A DNA stretch of 16,374 nt from B16-G9 sp964455635 (GTDB lineage Bacteria; Bacteroidota; Bacteroidia; Bacteroidales; F082): assembly GCA_964455635.1 (NCBI GenBank), contig CAYVWX010000047.1:1-16374 (forward strand), in the 5' to 3' direction. Shown piece after piece: positions 7,216 to 13,892 of this stretch (positions are counted from its first letter, which is position 1; the number at the start of each line of letters is the position of its first letter). A program made the translations under genes and the position numbers. The notes beneath the pieces are model-generated. The model worked only from the letters and a program-made list of their open reading frames with translations. It was not told where the DNA came from and did not search any database.

Positions 7216-7260
7216 ACCGGAAATGCATGTCCGGTTTGGGTCATGCTTTCCGGTTTTTTT
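7216..7260 (+). terminator. Terminator/attenuator hairpin between hvfA and hvfB with an alternative fold
   Basis: Bases 7216-7229 (ACCGGAAATGCATG) pair with 7242-7254 (CATGCTTTCCGGT) over 13 bp with one bulged T, and a T run (7254-7260) follows, as in an intrinsic terminator. It sits 16 nt after the hvfA stop and 63 nt before hvfB. Partial read-through would give much precursor and little enzyme, a common RiPP arrangement. The left arm can instead pair with TCCGGT at 7230-7235 (ACCGGA with TCCGGT, 8-nt loop), which would block the terminator stem; whether that switch is used is inference. Confidence 0.75.
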
Positions 7261-7323
7261 ATGCCCTTTTCAAAGCTTAGTGCTAACAGTTAAAATCATA
7301 CATAATCAGTAAATTACACCATA

Positions 7324-8157
7324 ATGAACAATAAAACACAAATAGGACTTGGATTTCGGCGCGAGATATCCGATTCTTTTCTTGATGGCGACATTAAACC
7401 CGATTTTATAGAGGTTGCTGCCGAAAACTGGCTTGAGCTGGGAGGTTACTGGGGTGATGTTTTTCGCCGTGTAACCGCACAATTTCCTTTAATTGTTCAT
7501 GGACTGTCGCTGTCTATTGGCAGCCCCGAAGAGCTTGATTTTGAATTTCTGAAAAAATTAAAAACTTTTTTAAAAGCCTTTGATGTTAAAATTTATTCGG
7601 AACATCTATCCTTTGCAAAATTTGAAAATGCGCATTTTTTCGACTTGTTGCCTATCCCCTTTCGCGAGGACAGCGTAAAGCATATCTCCATGCGCATTCG
7701 TCAGGTTCAGGACTATCTGGAAATGCCGCTTGCCATCGAAAATGTGTCGTATTACACTTCTGTTGAAGCCGAAATGACCGAGCAACAATTTATTAACAAC
7801 ATTGTGGAAGAGTCGGGATGCAACATGCTGCTTGACGTAAACAATGTGTTTGTTAACGGTTTTAACCATCATTACGACCCCTATCGGTTTATTGACGATA
7901 TGCCCCTTGACAAAGTTTCGTATATCCACATGGCCGGACATAAGCGTATTGCACCCGATTTAATTATCGACACCCATGGCGAGGCCATTATTGAGCCTGT
8001 ATATCAACTGTTTGACTATACCATAAAAAAAATGAACCCTGTTCCCGTTTTGTTGGAGCGCGACTTTAATTTTCCGGAACTGGATGAATTAAAAACCGAG
8101 TTAAGCGTTTTACGCAACATTGTTAACAAAAACCACCATCAGCATGTTATACAATAA
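7324..8157 (+). CDS. hvfB: HvfB-like multinuclear non-heme iron oxidase (MNIO, DUF692) RiPP maturase
   Basis: This 277-residue TIM-barrel protein belongs to the MbnB/DUF692 family. Conserved blocks are all present: IGLGFRREI (7-15), FIEVAAENW (28-36), VHGLSLSIGS with His59, YSEHLSF with Glu93 and His94, AIENVSYY with Glu139 and Asn140, LLDVNNVFVN with Asp171, YIHMAGH with His202 and His206, DTHGE with Asp216 and His218, and LLERDFNFP with Glu245. These supply the carboxylate and imidazole ligands expected for the family's di/tri-iron site, although exact ligand assignment is inferred. MNIO enzymes use iron and O2 to oxidise Cys in precursor peptides. Position directly after a KCG precursor and before a DUF2063 partner assigns it to the HvfB subgroup. 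The cytoplasm is the expected location. hvfC overlaps its 3' end by 14 nt, implying coupled translation. Confidence 0.92.
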   Translation: MNNKTQIGLGFRREISDSFLDGDIKPDFIEVAAENWLELGGYWGDVFRRVTAQFPLIVHGLSLSIGSPEELDFEFLKKLKTFLKAFDVKIYSEHLSFAKFENAHFFDLLPIPFREDSVKHISMRIRQVQDYLEMPLAIENVSYYTSVEAEMTEQQFINNIVEESGCNMLLDVNNVFVNGFNHHYDPYRFIDDMPLDKVSYIHMAGHKRIAPDLIIDTHGEAIIEPVYQLFDYTIKKMNPVPVLLERDFNFPELDELKTELSVLRNIVNKNHHQHVIQ

Positions 8158-8908
8158 ACATACTTACAACGACGAAAAATTACTGGTAGATTGGGTGCGA
8201 ACCGGAAATCCGGTTGAACTTGATGTTACCCGTAAGGACGGCCTGAAACAATACCGGCGTTTGTTTCGCAATAACATTCATAACACGTTGGTACAATCGT
8301 TTCCCATAGCTTTTGAGGTTTTGCCGAAAGAGGAGTGGGACAAGCTGGTAGATGACTATTTTGCCACAGGTGCAGTATCCGATGGCCGTGTTTGGCTTAT
8401 GGCCGGTAATTTTTACGAGTTTGTGGTTGAAAATTCGTATGCCGAAGGTTTTAACAAACCCTGGCTAAACGATCTTATATTGTTTGAGTGGGTTGAAATA
8501 GAGGTGCATACCATGAACGACATCCCCAAAGAGCACTTTTTAAATACCGGTGATACATTAAACGATATTATTGAGATTAATCCCGAATACCGGCTTATAA
8601 ATCTTGAATATCCTGTGCATCTTTATGCTGCGGAACAGGCTGCCGAAAAAAAGGGGAGTTATTTTCTGTTGGTATATCGCGACCCCGAAAGCTTTAAAGT
8701 TAAATTTAGCAACCTTCATCCGTTAGCAGTGGTAGTATTTGAAAAAATACGTAGCGAAGGTCAAAGTCTTAAACAAATTATTGACGAAATAGATGCCTTA
8801 CAAGAGGTTCCCATTAGTGATACTCAAAAACTGGAGCTCCAGTCGTTTGTAAAGCTTATGTTAGAAGAAAAAGCTTTTTTAGGATTTAAATCATACTATA
8901 AAAATTAA
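8144..8908 (+). CDS. hvfC: HvfC-like DUF2063 RiPP maturase partner protein
   Basis: The start was chosen at the ATG at 8144, giving 254 residues; a longer reading from TTG at 8120 only extends further into hvfB. The N-terminal half (about 10-95) is the DUF2063 helical domain, with KQYRRLFRNNIHNTLVQSFP and LVDDYFATGAVSDGRVW. The C-terminal part (about 165-254) has the alpha/beta pattern of a PqqD-like recognition element, with ISDTQKLELQSFVKLMLEEK near the end. In characterised systems the DUF2063 protein forms a complex with the MNIO and delivers the precursor peptide. The 14-nt overlap with hvfB fits stoichiometric production. It should be cytoplasmic; no signal peptide is visible. Confidence 0.88.
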   Translation: MLYNKHTYNDEKLLVDWVRTGNPVELDVTRKDGLKQYRRLFRNNIHNTLVQSFPIAFEVLPKEEWDKLVDDYFATGAVSDGRVWLMAGNFYEFVVENSYAEGFNKPWLNDLILFEWVEIEVHTMNDIPKEHFLNTGDTLNDIIEINPEYRLINLEYPVHLYAAEQAAEKKGSYFLLVYRDPESFKVKFSNLHPLAVVVFEKIRSEGQSLKQIIDEIDALQEVPISDTQKLELQSFVKLMLEEKAFLGFKSYYKN

Positions 8909-8948
8909 TATAAACCGGAGATACAAATCCATCAAAATCAAAATTATT

Positions 8949-9401
8949 ATGAAATGTAAATTAATCCCCATCTGCGATAAAATTTCACGTATGCTGGAAT
9001 TTTTAAAAGATATTCCCTTGCTATTAATGCGGCTTGTGCTTGCTTACGGTTTTTGGGGGCCGGCCATGATGAAATGGAACAACATGAGTGGTATTGCCGA
9101 CTGGTTCGAGAGCATGGGTTATCCATTTCCAACACTTAATGCCTATTTGGCAGGAACCACCGAGCTTACAGGTGCTATTTTAATGGTACTTGGTATCGGA
9201 ACCCGTATCATCAGCATCCCAATGATGTTTATTATGTTTATTGCCATTTTTACCGTTCACATTTCCAATGGCTTTGAGGCCGGAAACAATGGTTTTGAAA
9301 TTCCGCTCTATTATCTGATTATGCTCTTCACCCTTATGGTTTACGGGCCCGGAAAATATAGTCTGGAAGGGTTGCTGCGACGTGCAACCTCCAAGAGTTA
9401 A
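8949..9401 (+). CDS. hvfX: HvfX-like DoxX-family membrane protein of the hvf operon
   Basis: This 150-residue protein has four predicted transmembrane helices (about 22-40, 63-84, 86-106 and 117-133) and the DoxX signature RLVLAYGFWGPAMMKW. DoxX proteins commonly close hvf/buf-type operons, and some are described as copper-binding accessory proteins of the RiPP. An electron-transfer or copper-handling role at the inner membrane is plausible but unproven. A Cys pair precedes the first helix, MKCKLIPIC (Cys3 and Cys9). Met15 is a possible alternative start that would drop this pair. It lies 40 nt downstream of hvfC on the same strand and ends 59 nt before an intrinsic terminator. Confidence 0.85.
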   Translation: MKCKLIPICDKISRMLEFLKDIPLLLMRLVLAYGFWGPAMMKWNNMSGIADWFESMGYPFPTLNAYLAGTTELTGAILMVLGIGTRIISIPMMFIMFIAIFTVHISNGFEAGNNGFEIPLYYLIMLFTLMVYGPGKYSLEGLLRRATSKS

Positions 9402-9460
9402 TGGTCGTCAATATAAACGACCAGGTAAAAGCTTTTTCATAAGTGTGATTTAGTTTTTGT

Positions 9461-9492
9461 AAACAGGGCAGTTTCGGCTGTCCTGTTTTTTT
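9461..9492 (+). terminator. Intrinsic terminator of the hvf operon
   Basis: The arm AAACAGGGCAG (9461-9471) pairs with CTGTCCTGTTT (9478-9488) over 11 bp with one G-U pair and a 6-nt loop TTTCGG, running into seven T (9486-9492). It is the first strong terminator after hvfX. A smaller 6-bp hairpin (TGGTCG at 9402-9407 with CGACCA at 9418-9423) directly follows the hvfX stop but has no T run. Confidence 0.88.
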
Positions 9493-9723
9493 ATTTTATG
9501 AATCAACTCTAAAAAGGTAGAATGTTATCATAAACAAGGCGGTTTTTGTGCTTATTAAATTAAACCGATTTTAAAATGGAATTTATAAAGAGCCCCAATA
9601 TAATTGCTACTAAAATAAACACCAACCATTTTGTCTATTATACCTACATTTACCTATTGCACCTGCCAGCCCCTGACCAAAATTTGTAAAAGAGTTGTTT
9701 TGTCTTTCATACCTTTCTAATTA
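9493..9723. other. AT-rich gap between the hvf operon and the AbiE module; no gene recognised
   Basis: The gap between hvfX and the next ORF is 322 nt in all (9402-9723), the first part taken up by the two hairpins described with the hvf terminator. The remainder is AT-rich with only very short open frames on either strand and no recognisable RNA gene, insertion sequence end or attachment site. It probably marks the left boundary of the acquired toxin-antitoxin module. Confidence 0.5.
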
Positions 9724-10554
9724 ATGGCAATAATTATTATTTGCTGCCGTAATATAGTTTTACTATCTTTGTCATATAAAAATTTTATTATCGGAGATAA
9801 AAAATTACATATTAAGCAATTAAAAGAGCAATTTAAAAAAGCCGATTACTTTACCACAAAAGAAATTAGCGAATTCTATCTTTCATTTGACCCTCTTGTT
9901 AAAAAGGCTACTATTAATTGGAGAGTGTATGCCCTAATTAATAAAGGTGTATTAACTCGTATTGGACGAGGTAAATTTTGTTTAGGTTCTAACAATCTTT
10001 TTTCACCGGAATTAAACAGAAAAGAAAAGGTGATATACAACAAACTAAAAGCTGAGTTTCCGTATGCTGTGATTTGTGTTTGGAATACAAAAATACTAAA
10101 CGAGTTTATGCAACATCAACCCGGTAATTTTCAAATAATAGTTGAAGTTGAAAAAGAAATAACTCAACCTGTTTTTTATTTTCTCAAAAAGTTGAAATAC
10201 CCTGTTTTCATACAGCCAACAGTGGAAATATTGGAAAAATATCTGCCCACAGATAAGGAAGCAATTATTATTAAATCTTTAGTGTCAGAATCACCTTTAC
10301 AACAAGCCGGTAATATTAGAACAGTAACTATTGAAAAGTTGTTGGTAGATATTTTTTCTGATACCAATATTTTTTCAGCTCAACAAGGTGCTGAACTTCG
10401 AACTATTTTTCAAGAAACATTTAACAAATATACTGTTAACCAAAGTAAGATGCTTCGATATGCAAGTAGAAGAAGAAAAAAAGAAAGTTTTCAAGAGTAT
10501 TTAAGCACAATTCATATTTACGGCAGCAAAATGGATATTGCTGCCAAATTATAA
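9724..10554 (+). CDS. AbiEi-like antitoxin (DUF6577-type); start uncertain
   Basis: The protein has a winged-helix N-terminal region, QLKEQFKKADYFTTKEISEF then WRVYALINKGVLTRIGRGKF, and a body like AbiEi/DUF6577 proteins. The last 35 residues are basic (YASRRRKKE). It is paired, 3 nt apart, with an AbiEii-type nucleotidyltransferase toxin. AbiEi proteins neutralise the toxin and bind their own promoter through the winged helix. The frame from ATG at 9724 begins MAIIIICCRNIVLLSL, which is unlike the family and overlaps a consensus promoter. Homologous sequence seems to begin near Lys31 (9814). No ATG or GTG lies between, and the only TTG is in the promoter; an ATT at 9811 is the best-placed candidate start. 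Base composition is more AT-rich than in flanking genes. Confidence 0.72.
   Translation: MAIIIICCRNIVLLSLSYKNFIIGDKKLHIKQLKEQFKKADYFTTKEISEFYLSFDPLVKKATINWRVYALINKGVLTRIGRGKFCLGSNNLFSPELNRKEKVIYNKLKAEFPYAVICVWNTKILNEFMQHQPGNFQIIVEVEKEITQPVFYFLKKLKYPVFIQPTVEILEKYLPTDKEAIIIKSLVSESPLQQAGNIRTVTIEKLLVDIFSDTNIFSAQQGAELRTIFQETFNKYTVNQSKMLRYASRRRKKESFQEYLSTIHIYGSKMDIAAKL
9740..9771 (+). promoter_or_regulatory. Full Bacteroidota housekeeping promoter driving the AbiE module
   Basis: TTTG (9740-9743), a 20-nt spacer, then TATCTTTG (9764-9771) match both halves of the Bacteroidota consensus TTTG-N19-21-TAnnTTTG. Transcription would start near 9778. This lies within the first 18 codons of the ATG-initiated antitoxin reading frame, so translation from that ATG could not come from this promoter. 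Confidence 0.7.
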
Positions 10555-10557
10555 AAT

Positions 10558-11631
10558 ATGATAGATAAGGGAAAAATAAATTTTGATTGGATTAGTCTGG
10601 TATCCAGGCGGAACCGAAAAGCTGACAAGATTTTGGTTGAAAAGGTTATTCGTGCTTTACTACTGCTTGAAGGCTTAGTAGTGCACGAAATTCCTTTTGT
10701 GTTTAAAGGAGGAACAGCGTTAATGTTACATTTAAACACTCCAAAAAGATTATCCATTGATATAGATGTCATTTTACCCATGGAGGTTAAAGGTTTTGAA
10801 GATATTCTTAAAAAAATTGGTGCTGACCAAGGTTTTACCGGATTAGAGTTACAACATAGGAATACTAATTCTAAAATCAAAAAAACACACTATAAATTTT
10901 ACTATACTCCATTACACAAGTCGAATAAGGACGAAGAATATATTCTTCTTGATATTCTTTTTGAAGAAGTTGGCTATGCAAATGTGATTGAGATTCCGAT
11001 ACAATCATCTTTTGTGCCGATTAAGGGAGACCCAATTAAAGTAAAAGTTCCATGTTTGGAAGATATGCTGGGTGATAAACTTACAGCTTTTGCACCAAAT
11101 ACAACGGGCATACCTTATTTCAAAAAGAAAGACAGTATGAGCATGGAAATTATTAAGCAGCTTTACGATATTGGAAACCTGTTTGATGTTGCAAATGATT
11201 TGGAAATAATTAAATCTACCTTTTTAACATTCGCTAAAACTGAATTGGCATACAGAGCTTTAAATGGACTGACAGCGAACGATGTATTGGAAGACATCTA
11301 TCAAACATCATTGAATATTGTAACAAGAGGTTCGGATGGCAAAGGGAATTTTGAACAACTACAGCTCGGAATTAGAAGAATTGCCGGCTTCATATTTTCT
11401 GAGAGTTTTCATTTAGAAAAAGCTATAGTATTAGCATCAAAAACGGCATACATTTCAATACTTATCAAAGAAGATGCAGCAGTAATGGAGAAATTTAATA
11501 ATTCGGAATTATTAAAAAACCGGAAGGTTGGGGAGCCTTTGAATACCAAGCTAAACAAATTGAAGAAATCAAATCCGGAAGCTTTTTTTTATTGGTTTAA
11601 AATTTACGAGCTTCTTAAACAGGCAGAATAA
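10558..11631 (+). CDS. AbiEii/AbiGii-family nucleotidyltransferase toxin
   Basis: The 357-residue protein shows the four conserved blocks of the AbiEii family: FKGGTALML (49-57) with Gly51-Gly52-Thr53; RLSIDIDVIL with Asp68 and Asp70; ILLDILFEE with Asp132; and VPCLEDMLGDKLTAF with Asp173 and Lys174. These form the DNA-polymerase-beta-like active site that transfers nucleotides, in characterised relatives onto tRNA, stopping growth. It is complete and all catalytic positions appear intact, so the toxin is probably active and dependent on the upstream antitoxin, which ends 3 nt before it. Type IV/abortive-infection modules of this kind protect against phages or stabilise mobile DNA. The AT-rich composition agrees with horizontal acquisition. 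Confidence 0.9.
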   Translation: MIDKGKINFDWISLVSRRNRKADKILVEKVIRALLLLEGLVVHEIPFVFKGGTALMLHLNTPKRLSIDIDVILPMEVKGFEDILKKIGADQGFTGLELQHRNTNSKIKKTHYKFYYTPLHKSNKDEEYILLDILFEEVGYANVIEIPIQSSFVPIKGDPIKVKVPCLEDMLGDKLTAFAPNTTGIPYFKKKDSMSMEIIKQLYDIGNLFDVANDLEIIKSTFLTFAKTELAYRALNGLTANDVLEDIYQTSLNIVTRGSDGKGNFEQLQLGIRRIAGFIFSESFHLEKAIVLASKTAYISILIKEDAAVMEKFNNSELLKNRKVGEPLNTKLNKLKKSNPEAFFYWFKIYELLKQAE

Positions 11632-11810
11632 TTGGGAAGGTCAACCGTTACATTACGCAGATAACAAAACCAATAGCGCTTTAAAGAAACTGCATAATAA
11701 GTTATGCCTGACGTATGTATGCTTTTATTGGCATATTACAATCTTAATCATTACCAACAATTATAACCTAATCTAATACTACTATAATGGTTATTGTTTA
11801 TCTGTTTTAA

Positions 11811-11918
11811 GATGTTGCATATCAACCCGGCATTCTGTTTGGTATTGAAACCAAACACGATAAGTTTGGAAACGAAGAGTCTTTTAAAAGTGTACTTATT
11901 TTATGGTATCTAAAATAG
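11811..11918 (+). pseudogene. Possible 3' remnant of an unknown gene (35 codons)
   Basis: Between a stop ending at 11810 and a TAG at 11916-11918 an open frame of 35 codons reads as protein-like, including QPGILFGIETKHDKFGNEE and ending LILWYLK, a pattern seen at the ends of outer-membrane beta-barrels. It has no start codon of its own and overlaps the 3' end of the opposite M23 peptidase gene by 23 nt. It could be the stub of a gene truncated when the AbiE module arrived. The rest of 11632-11810 is non-coding to my reading. Chance cannot be excluded. Confidence 0.25.
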
Positions 11919-13128
11919 CCATATAATGTCGTACTACCGAATCGAATGCAGGACGATACTGTTTGTAAACCGGTTTTGCGGGAGGAGATTTAACTTTTAG
12001 CGGATTTACGGCGGTGCCGTTTTTAAAATACCGGAAATCAAGATGAGGCCCTGTGGCTAATCCCGTATGCCCCACATAACCGATAAGTTGTCCCTGTTTA
12101 ACATGTTTCCCCACTGTCATGCCTTTGGCAAAACCATGCAGGTGCATGTAAGATGTTGTATAAGTGCTATTGTGCTTTATTTTTAAATAATTTCCGCCAC
12201 CCCGCTTTTGATATCCTCTTTTTATAATAATGCCGTCGCCTACCGAATGCACCGGCGTTCCTTCGGGAGCAGCATAATCGACACCGTGATGGGGCCTGTA
12301 AATTTTTAAAACCGGATGGTATCGTCTGTTGGTAAATCGCGAACTGATGCGGGTATATTTTAATGGTGCTTTTAAAAAGGTACGTTCCAAACTGTTGCCC
12401 TTTTCGTCAAAATAGTCGCCCCGGCCATTTTGCACAAAATAAAAAGCATATAAGTCTTCACCGTCGTGATGAAACAGAGCAGCTTTAATTTTGTCGATAT
12501 AAGCAGGTTTGCCTTCAATGTATGCTTCGTCGTAAATAACTTTAAACCGGTCTTTTTTCTTTAAACCGAAAAAGTCGATGGTCCAGGCATAAACTTCCGA
12601 AAGCAAATTTGAGAGGTTAGGACTTACTCCTGCTGCTGTCATGGCATTCCACAACGAGGAAACAATGGTCCCGCTAACCGCCTGCTCTTTGGTTTCAAGT
12701 TGTTTTTTTCCCAAGGTGGCGAAAATAGAATCGGTAAGATGATAAACCACATAATCAACGCGGTTAATTTCGTAAATAAAGTATAATGGTTTTTGCAAGG
12801 AATCGCCGGCAGATAAAATTACATATCTGTTTCCCTTTCTGATTTTTCTTACATCAAAAACCGATTTTGTACCTTTAGCCAGCTTGTCGATGGTAGCGTA
12901 ATTAACGTTGTGTCGCAACAAGATATCTGATAGAAATTCATTTTTTTTAACGATGGAAGAGTCTGCCACAAGCGAGTCAACATTAATACCATAGGCTATT
13001 TTCGGTTTGTGTTGTACAATCTGTTTAACTTTAACCCGTGCAGATGAGGGCTGCGTGTTGTTACCGCAACTCCATAAAAACAGCATTGCCGGAATAACCA
13101 ATATGAAAATTAATTTACTTTTTAGCAT
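11896..13128 (-). CDS. Lipoprotein M23-family (LytM) peptidoglycan endopeptidase
   Basis: The 410-residue protein starts with a lipoprotein signal, MLKSKLIFILVIPAMLFLWS before Cys21 (lipobox LWSC), so it should be membrane-anchored outside the cytoplasm. Residues about 55-110 resemble the LysM/OapA-like linker region of MepM-type enzymes (LSDILLRHNVNYATIDKLA, FDVRKIRKGN). The LytM domain is at about 255-375: SSRFTNRRYHP, PHHGVDYAAPEGTPV (zinc ligands His280 and Asp284), SYMHLHGF with His329, and TGPHLDFRYFKNG with His362. These enzymes cut peptide cross-links in peptidoglycan. The usual HxH motif reads His362-Leu-Asp364 here, so the zinc-ligand position is Asp; I recall this form in other Bacteroidota M23 proteins. 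It is transcribed alone, with its own promoter-like element. Confidence 0.9.
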   Translation of the reverse strand: MLKSKLIFILVIPAMLFLWSCGNNTQPSSARVKVKQIVQHKPKIAYGINVDSLVADSSIVKKNEFLSDILLRHNVNYATIDKLAKGTKSVFDVRKIRKGNRYVILSAGDSLQKPLYFIYEINRVDYVVYHLTDSIFATLGKKQLETKEQAVSGTIVSSLWNAMTAAGVSPNLSNLLSEVYAWTIDFFGLKKKDRFKVIYDEAYIEGKPAYIDKIKAALFHHDGEDLYAFYFVQNGRGDYFDEKGNSLERTFLKAPLKYTRISSRFTNRRYHPVLKIYRPHHGVDYAAPEGTPVHSVGDGIIIKRGYQKRGGGNYLKIKHNSTYTTSYMHLHGFAKGMTVGKHVKQGQLIGYVGHTGLATGPHLDFRYFKNGTAVNPLKVKSPPAKPVYKQYRPAFDSVVRHYMAILDTIK

Positions 13129-13148
13129 CTTTACCTTAAATAAGCCTG

Positions 13149-13156
13149 CAAAAGTA
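13149..13156 (-). promoter_or_regulatory. Bacteroidota -7 promoter element for the M23 peptidase gene
   Basis: On the minus strand these bases are TACTTTTG, matching TAnnTTTG, and end about 21 nt before the peptidase ATG. No TTTG or TTG is found at the expected -33 distance. It lies in the 74-nt gap after iorB, suggesting the peptidase is transcribed independently of iorAB. Confidence 0.45.
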
Positions 13157-13202
13157 ACAGATATTACCTTTAGCTTAATAATTACTCAGTAAAAAAAGGG
13201 GG

Positions 13203-13787
13203 TTACTGATTTTTTCGGGCATATTCGTAACCCAGTTTCAAAGCTTTCAGGTTCATGTTAATCATATCATCCCCTTTTTTGGCAAAAATATTACGAATAG
13301 CCTGCTCCAACGATTCGTATTTTAAGCCTATAAAAGGTGCCGATGCGCCCAAAATAACAATGTTTGCCGCTCTTATTGAACCGGCTTCTTTGGCGGTTTT
13401 TTCGGCATCAATGGTAATATATCTCGGCAATTTCCATATCTCTTTAAGGAGGTCTTCCAACGGTGGGTAATCGGGAATGTTTTTAAAAGGGTTCATGCTT
13501 GTAATAAGCCATCCCGATTTTTTGTTTAACATATTTACATAGCGAAGCGATTCCATAGGTTCCACGGCAATAACCATATCGGCTTTTCCGGCGGCAATAA
13601 GGTCGGCGGCAATGGGATTGGACGATAAGCGCAGGTGTGCCTGCACATCGCCGCCACGCTGGCTCATGCCGTGTACTTCCGACTGTTTTAAATAAAGCCC
13701 TTCCAGCAGTGCTGCTGTTCCAATGGTGGTGGCAATGGTAAGAATCCCCTGTCCTCCAACGCCACCCAGTATAATATCTTTTTTCAT
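13203..13787 (-). CDS. iorB: Indolepyruvate oxidoreductase subunit beta
   Basis: The 194-residue protein has the gamma-domain fold of 2-oxoacid:ferredoxin oxidoreductases, with the motif GGVGGQGIL (8-16), SEVHGMSQRGGDVQAHLR and AVEPMESLRY. Its length is usual for IorB. With IorA it decarboxylates aryl pyruvates (indolepyruvate, phenylpyruvate) to aryl-acetyl-CoA, passing electrons to ferredoxin; in anaerobic Bacteroidota this serves aromatic amino acid breakdown or, in reverse, synthesis. It lies 105 nt downstream of iorA on the same strand, with no terminator between, so one transcript is likely. Confidence 0.93.
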   Translation of the reverse strand: MKKDIILGGVGGQGILTIATTIGTAALLEGLYLKQSEVHGMSQRGGDVQAHLRLSSNPIAADLIAAGKADMVIAVEPMESLRYVNMLNKKSGWLITSMNPFKNIPDYPPLEDLLKEIWKLPRYITIDAEKTAKEAGSIRAANIVILGASAPFIGLKYESLEQAIRNIFAKKGDDMINMNLKALKLGYEYARKNQ

Positions 13788-13892
13788 CTTTTTCTCTTTT
13801 ATAAATCACTTAAAAATGTGTTTCGGTGGTGCAGCTATTGTCTGAACTAATATTTTATCAACTACGGCCTCCGGAACTTTTTAACTTTTTTG

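Noticed and set aside
6993..7312. ORFs in other frames across hvfA (minus strand 6993-7244 and plus strand 7043-7312)
   Set aside because: They are shadows of the Lys/Gly-rich repetitive hvfA coding sequence.
8120..8143. TTG-initiated N-terminal extension of hvfC
   Set aside because: The ATG at 8144 gives a family-like N-terminus; the extension merely re-reads hvfB codons in another frame.
9530..9690. Short minus-strand frame with MVGVYFSSNYIGALYKF
   Set aside because: Only about 24 codons from its ATG, in AT-rich DNA, no conserved neighbours and no recognisable family.
13196..13219. Inverted repeat CAGTAA...TTACTG around the iorB stop as a terminator
   Set aside because: The stem is only 6-7 bp and A/T-rich with the homopolymer in the loop, so it is not a convincing terminator.
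13806..13880. Minus-strand open frame of 24 codons between iorA and iorB, reading VPEAVVDKILVQTIAAPP
   Set aside because: It looks somewhat protein-like but has no ATG, GTG or TTG and is preceded immediately by a stop; too short to separate from chance.
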